DNA of 44,877 nucleotides. It comes from Candidatus Saccharibacteria bacterium UBA6258. GTDB lineage: Bacteria > Patescibacteriota > Saccharimonadia > Saccharimonadales > Saccharimonadaceae. The stretch spans positions 13,660 through 58,536 of the forward strand of contig DJVK01000015.1 of the NCBI GenBank assembly GCA_002441145.1, written 5' to 3'. Both the position numbers and the translations under genes were made by a program. Shown here piece after piece: positions 40,964-44,877 of this stretch. Below the pieces are notes generated by a model, which was not told the origin of the DNA, ran no database searches, and saw only the letters and a program-made list of their open reading frames with translations. The number at the start of each line of letters is the position of its first letter. Positions within the stretch are counted from its first letter, which is position 1.

Positions 40964-40969
40964 ATAGTA
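40964..40969 (-). promoter_or_regulatory. -10 box of atpC
   Basis: TACTAT on the minus strand, 8 bases before the ATG at 40955. It lies just downstream of the cassette terminator, so atpC need not depend on transcription from atpA. Confidence 0.45.
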
Positions 40970-40971
40970 GC

Positions 40972-40996
40972 AAAAATCCCCTCGATTGACGAGGGG
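40972..40996 (-). terminator. Terminator of the inserted membrane-protein gene
   Basis: A 7-bp GC stem (CCCCTCG/CGAGGGG) with a five-base loop is followed on the minus strand by GATTTTT, a rho-independent terminator. A second small stem CTCCG/CGGAG lies at 41011-41024. Confidence 0.8.
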
Positions 40997-41060
40997 CAGA
41001 GAACGTTAGACTCCGAGAACGGAGCGGACACACAGTTGCCTGCGCGCCGCTCCGTCATAC

Positions 41061-41441
41061 TCAGACGGTCTGATAGCGGATGAGCCAGTAGACCATGAGC
41101 GCCACGAGGGCAATCATCACGATGAGGATGGTAATCAAACAACCGAGGCCGTTTGTACTCATGTACTGCTTCGTTTCGGCGTTCAGTTCGAATCGATCGC
41201 GCTCATCCTCTGTCAAGTCAGGGTCGTATTGCGGACTGAAAGCCCGCATTCGTGTCAAGACCGTGATCAGAATGCCCGCCGTAGTCAATACCGCGACCAC
41301 ATAGACACCGTCCCACCTTGCGATCAAGTAGGCGATGAGTGCGCAAGCGACAACGATAAGTGCGACCCAGATGTGGCCATCAAAATCGCGCTTCGCACCG
41401 TCGTTGTAATACATCACTCGGTTACGAGTTGTTCGCTTCAT
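41061..41441 (-). CDS. Membrane protein inserted between atpD and atpC
   Basis: A 126-residue protein with a basic N-terminus (MKRTTRNR) and two close hydrophobic helices (about 24-41 and 45-62). A charged middle loop rich in Asp/Glu (PDLTEDERDRFELNAETK) and a C-terminal helix (GCLITILIVMIALVALMVYWLI) follow. No family recognised. All three lysines are AAG and the stop is TGA, both unlike the chromosomal genes. The start at 41441 is set by agaaggt upstream; the frame extends to 41489 but without a ribosome binding site. It has its own promoter and terminator. It could still act on the ATP synthase, but position is the only hint. Confidence 0.65.
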   Translation of the reverse strand: MKRTTRNRVMYYNDGAKRDFDGHIWVALIVVACALIAYLIARWDGVYVVAVLTTAGILITVLTRMRAFSPQYDPDLTEDERDRFELNAETKQYMSTNGLGCLITILIVMIALVALMVYWLIRYQTV

Positions 41442-41492
41442 AGCGTACCTTCTTTCAAGTTGCGTCGTTAGGAACCTAACTTCTCTCATTTC

Positions 41493-41521
41493 GTTATATC
41501 ATAAATAAAACAATCCGTCAA
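41493..41521 (-). promoter_or_regulatory. Promoter of the inserted membrane-protein gene
   Basis: TTGACG (minus strand, 41516-41521), a 17-base spacer and TATAAC (41493-41498). The -35 lies inside the arm of the atpD terminator, so the two signals overlap. Confidence 0.7.
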
Positions 41522-41537
41522 TTTGACGGATTGTTTT
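41507..41537. terminator. Bidirectional terminator after atpD
   Basis: A 13-bp perfect stem (AAAACAATCCGTC/GACGGATTGTTTT) with a five-base loop and T-runs on both strands, 16 bases after the atpD stop. It should end the atpA-atpG-atpD transcript before atpC. Confidence 0.85.
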
Positions 41538-41552
41538 ATACACAACTATGTA

Positions 41553-42926
41553 TTAGTCTTTCATTTCAGAAAGTGGGCCTGGAGCCATGTAGAACCAGTT
41601 TTCTGGCTTGTCATCGTACTTACCAGCAAGGATGTCTTTGACGTCCTTAACAGTATCGGCTACCTTGATGTATACACCAGGGTTGCCGGTAAACTGCGTA
41701 GCCACAAAGAATGGCTGAGCCAAGAATCGCTGCAAACGACGAGCACGGTTAACGGTCTGTTTTTGATCGTCAGAAAGCTCTTCCATACCAAGAATCGCGA
41801 TGATGTCTTGCAGCTCTTTATATTGCTGCAATACACGCTGTGCTTCGCGGGCTGTTTGATAGTGTTCTTCGCCAACGACTTCAGGGTCGAGAATCGTCGA
41901 GCTTGAGTCGAGCGGGTCAACCGCAGGGTAAATACCGATTTCGGTCAAACCACGGTTAAGCACGATTGTTGAGTCAAGGTGAGCGAATGTCGTCGCTGGC
42001 GCTGGGTCAGTAAGGTCGTCGGCAGGGACATAGACAGCTTGAACCGATGTAATCGAACCTTTTTTAGTAGACGTAATACGCTCTTGCAAGGCACCCATTT
42101 CTTGCTGAAGGTTCGGCTGGTAACCAACCGCGCTTGGCAAGCGACCAAGTAGTGCTGAGACCTCGGCACCGGCCTGCGTAAAGCGGAAGATGTTGTCGAC
42201 GAACAACAAGACATCTTTACCTTCGTCGCGGAAGGCTTCGGCCATAGCAAGGCCAGACAATGCAACGCGAAGGCGGGCCCCAGGTGGTTCATTCATCTGA
42301 CCGAAGACAAGAGATGTCTTGTCCAAGACGCCAGCTTCTTTCATTTCGTAGTAAAGGTCGTTACCTTCACGGGTACGTTCACCAACACCGGCAAACACTG
42401 AGTTACCACTGTGGAATTTAGCGATATTGTTAATAAGTTCCTGAATAAGAACGGTCTTACCGACACCAGCACCACCGAATAGTCCAACTTTACCACCTTT
42501 GGCCATCGGAGCAATGAGGTCGATGACCTTAATACCAGTTTCGAGGATTTCGGTCTTGTTAGTCTGTTCAGAAAGAGCAGGTGGTTCACGGTGAATACTC
42601 GCCGTTTTGCCCTTAGGCGCAGGTAAACCGTCGATTGGTTCACCAACGACATTAAACATACGGCCTTGAGTTTCTTTACCAACGGGTACGTTAATCGGGC
42701 TACCAGTCGCTGTGACCGCCTGGCCGCGCTTAAGGCCTTCAGTGCTCTGCAATGCAACTGCACGAATAGTGTGTTCGTCTAAGTGCTGTGCGACTTCGAG
42801 CGTAATAGTACGTCCGCCATGTTCAACATGGAGCGCGTCATAAATGGCTGGCACTTTACTGTCAGCGAACTCGACGTCGACCACGACACCAACGATTTGG
42901 ATGATTGTTCCTGTGTCTTTACTCAT
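41553..42926 (-). CDS. atpD: ATP synthase beta subunit
   Basis: Catalytic F1 subunit. The 457-residue protein starts MSKDTGTIIQIVGVVVDVEF. It has P-loop GGAGVGKT (about 150-157), the catalytic Glu in GERTREGNDLY, the Walker B aspartate in VLLFVDNIFRFTQAGAEVSALLGR, the VYVPADDLTDPAPATTFAHLD segment and the C-terminal FFVATQFTGNPG. The start at 42926 is chosen because aaaggagag precedes it; the ten extra upstream codons lack a ribosome binding site. It follows atpG by about 60 bases. Confidence 0.96.
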   Translation of the reverse strand: MSKDTGTIIQIVGVVVDVEFADSKVPAIYDALHVEHGGRTITLEVAQHLDEHTIRAVALQSTEGLKRGQAVTATGSPINVPVGKETQGRMFNVVGEPIDGLPAPKGKTASIHREPPALSEQTNKTEILETGIKVIDLIAPMAKGGKVGLFGGAGVGKTVLIQELINNIAKFHSGNSVFAGVGERTREGNDLYYEMKEAGVLDKTSLVFGQMNEPPGARLRVALSGLAMAEAFRDEGKDVLLFVDNIFRFTQAGAEVSALLGRLPSAVGYQPNLQQEMGALQERITSTKKGSITSVQAVYVPADDLTDPAPATTFAHLDSTIVLNRGLTEIGIYPAVDPLDSSSTILDPEVVGEEHYQTAREAQRVLQQYKELQDIIAILGMEELSDDQKQTVNRARRLQRFLAQPFFVATQFTGNPGVYIKVADTVKDVKDILAGKYDDKPENWFYMAPGPLSEMKD

Positions 42927-42986
42927 CGTTCTCTCCTTTAAATTTCTGTAATTCATTGTGACTATTGTTCGCGTGTGTGATGTTCA

Positions 42987-43853
42987 TTATTTCATCGACT
43001 CCACACCTGCCGTGATTTCGCTCAGCTCTTGGGTAATTGCCCCCTGGCGAGCCTTGTTCATTTCTAGCGTCAGGTCATCTACCAGGTCATTTGCGTTATC
43101 GGTCGCGTTCTTCATGGCAAGCATACGCATACTGTGTTCGCTAGCGCGTGCATCGAGCAGCGTCTGATATAGCCTCGAACCAACGAGTCGGTACGTGGTT
43201 GCATCGAGCACTTCTTTGATGCTTGGCTCAAACTTCGCCTCGCTCACATCACTCGAGACCTCTGTCTTAGTGAACCCGGCTGGCAATAGCCGGACGGTTT
43301 CGGCAGTTTGCGTGATACTGCTAATGAACTTTGTAAACACGACATCGACAGCGTCGACTTCTTGGCGCTCGTACATACCGATTGCCGCATTAAGAATAGC
43401 GTGGAACTGCTGGCCTTCAGGACGATCGCTCATGTCTTCGTATATACCGACAACCTGAGTAGCTTTTAACCGCGTAACAAATTGCGCTGCCTTGCGGCCG
43501 ACTGCGATTGTGTGATTAGTCACATGCTTGTGATCATCGTCGCGCAATGCGTTCAAGTATTGCTTAACGACGTTGGTGTTATATGCACCCGCCAAGCCTT
43601 TATCAGCAGCGACGACAATAAGTAGTCGAGACTTAACCTTACGCGTAACGAACAACGGGTGCTCGTCGGTTTCACCAAGGCTGGCAAAGTAGGTAAGCAG
43701 TTCATTTGCCGCACGCGCATATGGCGCAGAACCCTTGGTAGAGTCTTGTGCACGTCGCATCTTGCTTGCGGCGACCATTTGCATAGCTTTAGTAATCTGC
43801 TTGGTCGATTTAACCGAGCGGATACGCGATTTGAGCTGTTGAGTACTAGCCAT
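42987..43853 (-). CDS. atpG: ATP synthase gamma subunit
   Basis: Rotary shaft of F1. The 288-residue protein begins with the conserved N-terminal helix (LKSRIRSVKSTKQITKAMQMVAASKMRRAQ), has a central segment with VVAADKGLAGAYNTNV, and ends with the C-terminal helix SEHSMRMLAMKNATDNANDLV...LTLEMNKARQGAITQELSEI. Both coiled-coil arms that enter the alpha/beta ring are intact. It starts five bases after the atpA stop, showing an operon. Confidence 0.96.
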   Translation of the reverse strand: MASTQQLKSRIRSVKSTKQITKAMQMVAASKMRRAQDSTKGSAPYARAANELLTYFASLGETDEHPLFVTRKVKSRLLIVVAADKGLAGAYNTNVVKQYLNALRDDDHKHVTNHTIAVGRKAAQFVTRLKATQVVGIYEDMSDRPEGQQFHAILNAAIGMYERQEVDAVDVVFTKFISSITQTAETVRLLPAGFTKTEVSSDVSEAKFEPSIKEVLDATTYRLVGSRLYQTLLDARASEHSMRMLAMKNATDNANDLVDDLTLEMNKARQGAITQELSEITAGVESMK

Positions 43854-43858
43854 ACGGC

Positions 43859-44877
43859 CTAGCCCTCAAATCCCTTTGCAGTAGATTTTGCAACCTTAGC
43901 GATAGTTTTGCCGACTTCTGAATCACTTTCAAGCTTATCTGAACCTTTGTTCAGGTCGCGCATCATCTCTTTGTGATCAGTCCATAAGCGGGTGAGTAGC
44001 GCTTTTTGTGCATCTTTGATCTTGCTTGCTGCAACGTGATCGAACAGGCCTTCGCTAACGGCGAAGATGCTGGATACTTGTTCCCAAATACTCATCGGCT
44101 GGTATTGCGGTTGTTTAAGTAGCTCAGTCAACCGTTGGCCGCGCTCGATTTGTGCCTTGGTTGCTTCATCAAGGTCGCTACCGAATTGCGCAAAGCTCGC
44201 AAGTTCACGGAACTGGCTAAGACCAAGCTTTAGGTGGCCAGACACGCTTTTGACGGTCTTGGTTTGTGCAGCACCACCAACACGAGACACCGAAAGACCG
44301 GCGCTAATTGCTGGGCGGATACCTTGGTAGAACAAGTCAGTTTCCATAAAGATCTGGCCGTCGGTGATAGAAATCACGTTGGTAGGAATGTATGCAGAAA
44401 TGTCACCGGCTTGCGTTTCGATGATAGGCAATGCGGTCAATGAACCCCCGCCAAGGTCGTCACTTAGCTTTGATGAACGTTCCAAAAGGCGAGAGTGTAG
44501 GTAGAACACGTCACCAGGGAACGCTTCGCGGCCTGGTGGACGGCGAAGGAGCAATGACATTTGACGATAAGCAACGGCGTGCTTTGTAAGGTCGTCATAA
44601 ATCATCAATGCGTGCTGGCTGTTGTCGCGGAAGTATTCACCCATAGCAGTACCTGAGTAAGGCGCGAGGTAAAGCAACGACGCAGGGTCAGAAGGACCAG
44701 TTGCGACGATGATAGTTTGGTCCATTACGCCTTCTTGCTTTAGTCGTTCAACAAGGCGAGCAATCTTGCTCAGCTTTTGACCAATAGCAACATAGACGTT
44801 TACGACGCCAGTTTGCTGACGAGCCTGGTTGATCATCGTGTCGATGGCAATAGCAGTCTTACCAGTCTGACGGTCAC
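43859..44877 (-). CDS. atpA: ATP synthase alpha subunit (partial, 5' end outside window)
   Basis: Non-catalytic nucleotide-binding F1 subunit; about 339 C-terminal residues are in the window. The frame enters at the edge inside the P-loop (DRQTGKTAIAID). It continues through VYVAIGQKLSKIARL, GTAMGEYFRDNSQHALMIYDDLTKHAVAYRQ, SLLLRRPPGREAFPGDVFYLHSRLLERS, GGSLTALPIIETQAGDISAYIPTNVISITDGQIF and SVSRVGGAAQTKTVK, the family signature. The N-terminal domain and start codon lie beyond 44877. Confidence 0.96.
   Translation of the reverse strand, partial: DRQTGKTAIAIDTMINQARQQTGVVNVYVAIGQKLSKIARLVERLKQEGVMDQTIIVATGPSDPASLLYLAPYSGTAMGEYFRDNSQHALMIYDDLTKHAVAYRQMSLLLRRPPGREAFPGDVFYLHSRLLERSSKLSDDLGGGSLTALPIIETQAGDISAYIPTNVISITDGQIFMETDLFYQGIRPAISAGLSVSRVGGAAQTKTVKSVSGHLKLGLSQFRELASFAQFGSDLDEATKAQIERGQRLTELLKQPQYQPMSIWEQVSSIFAVSEGLFDHVAASKIKDAQKALLTRLWTDHKEMMRDLNKGSDKLESDSEVGKTIAKVAKSTAKGFEG

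Noticed and set aside
1..44877. CRISPR array, prophage or insertion sequence
   Set aside because: I found no regularly spaced direct repeats, no cas or phage structural genes and no transposase or integrase.

Overview
This window looks like part of the chromosome of a small, gene-dense, host-associated bacterium, most likely of the Candidate Phyla Radiation and probably Saccharibacteria (TM7). That placement is an inference. It rests on very tight gene packing, phosphoketolase plus acetate kinase as the visible energy pathway, scattered type IV prepilins, many lineage-type small membrane proteins, no amino-acid or nucleotide biosynthesis genes, and small accessory genes that look actinobacterial (actinobacteria are the known hosts of Saccharibacteria). 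A 16S rRNA or ribosomal protein tree is needed to settle it.

Layout. 1-8.5 kb: an information-processing block on the plus strand (thymidine kinase, DnaX, DnaB, a GT-C membrane protein, YbaB, RecR, a DHH phosphoesterase, CysS). 8.5-16.9 kb: membrane transport and osmolyte genes (AI-2E type permease, P2-type cation ATPase, a SulP transporter fused to a nucleotidyltransferase-like domain, fused OtsA-OtsB). 16.9-18.4 kb: tRNA-Gln followed by a small island bounded by a 16-bp copy of the tRNA 3' end and by two hairpin-rich elements; it carries a secreted actinobacterial-like gene broken by a TGA. 18.4-27.5 kb: mixed genes (CYTH, FAD oxidoreductase, exported HNH nuclease, prepilins, EEP hydrolase, GT4, Erm-like methyltransferase and small unknowns). 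27.6-33.9 kb: phosphoketolase and acetate kinase in overlapping frames, an NRAMP-related transporter and a rRNA uracil methyltransferase. 33.9-39.6 kb: prepilin, unknown, UvrD-like helicase-nuclease and Dus. 39.6-44.9 kb, minus strand: ATP synthase genes atpA (partial), atpG, atpD, then an inserted membrane-protein cassette, then atpC and a zeta-class (cadmium-type) carbonic-anhydrase-like gene.

Three themes cut across the window. First, many genes have a TATAAT-like -10 box only 5-9 bases before the start codon, so leaderless mRNA seems to be a major initiation mode; other genes have a leader with a clear Shine-Dalgarno sequence. Second, several enzymes lack metal-binding residues usual for their families: the zinc cysteines of DnaX and RecR, the Fe-S cysteines of the RlmD-like methyltransferase, and the motif-I histidine of the DHH protein. 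Third, four short GC-rich gene cassettes (around 17.4, 25.0, 38.3 and 41.2 kb) encode every lysine as AAG, are flanked by strong hairpins, include the only TGA stops I find, and look horizontally acquired.
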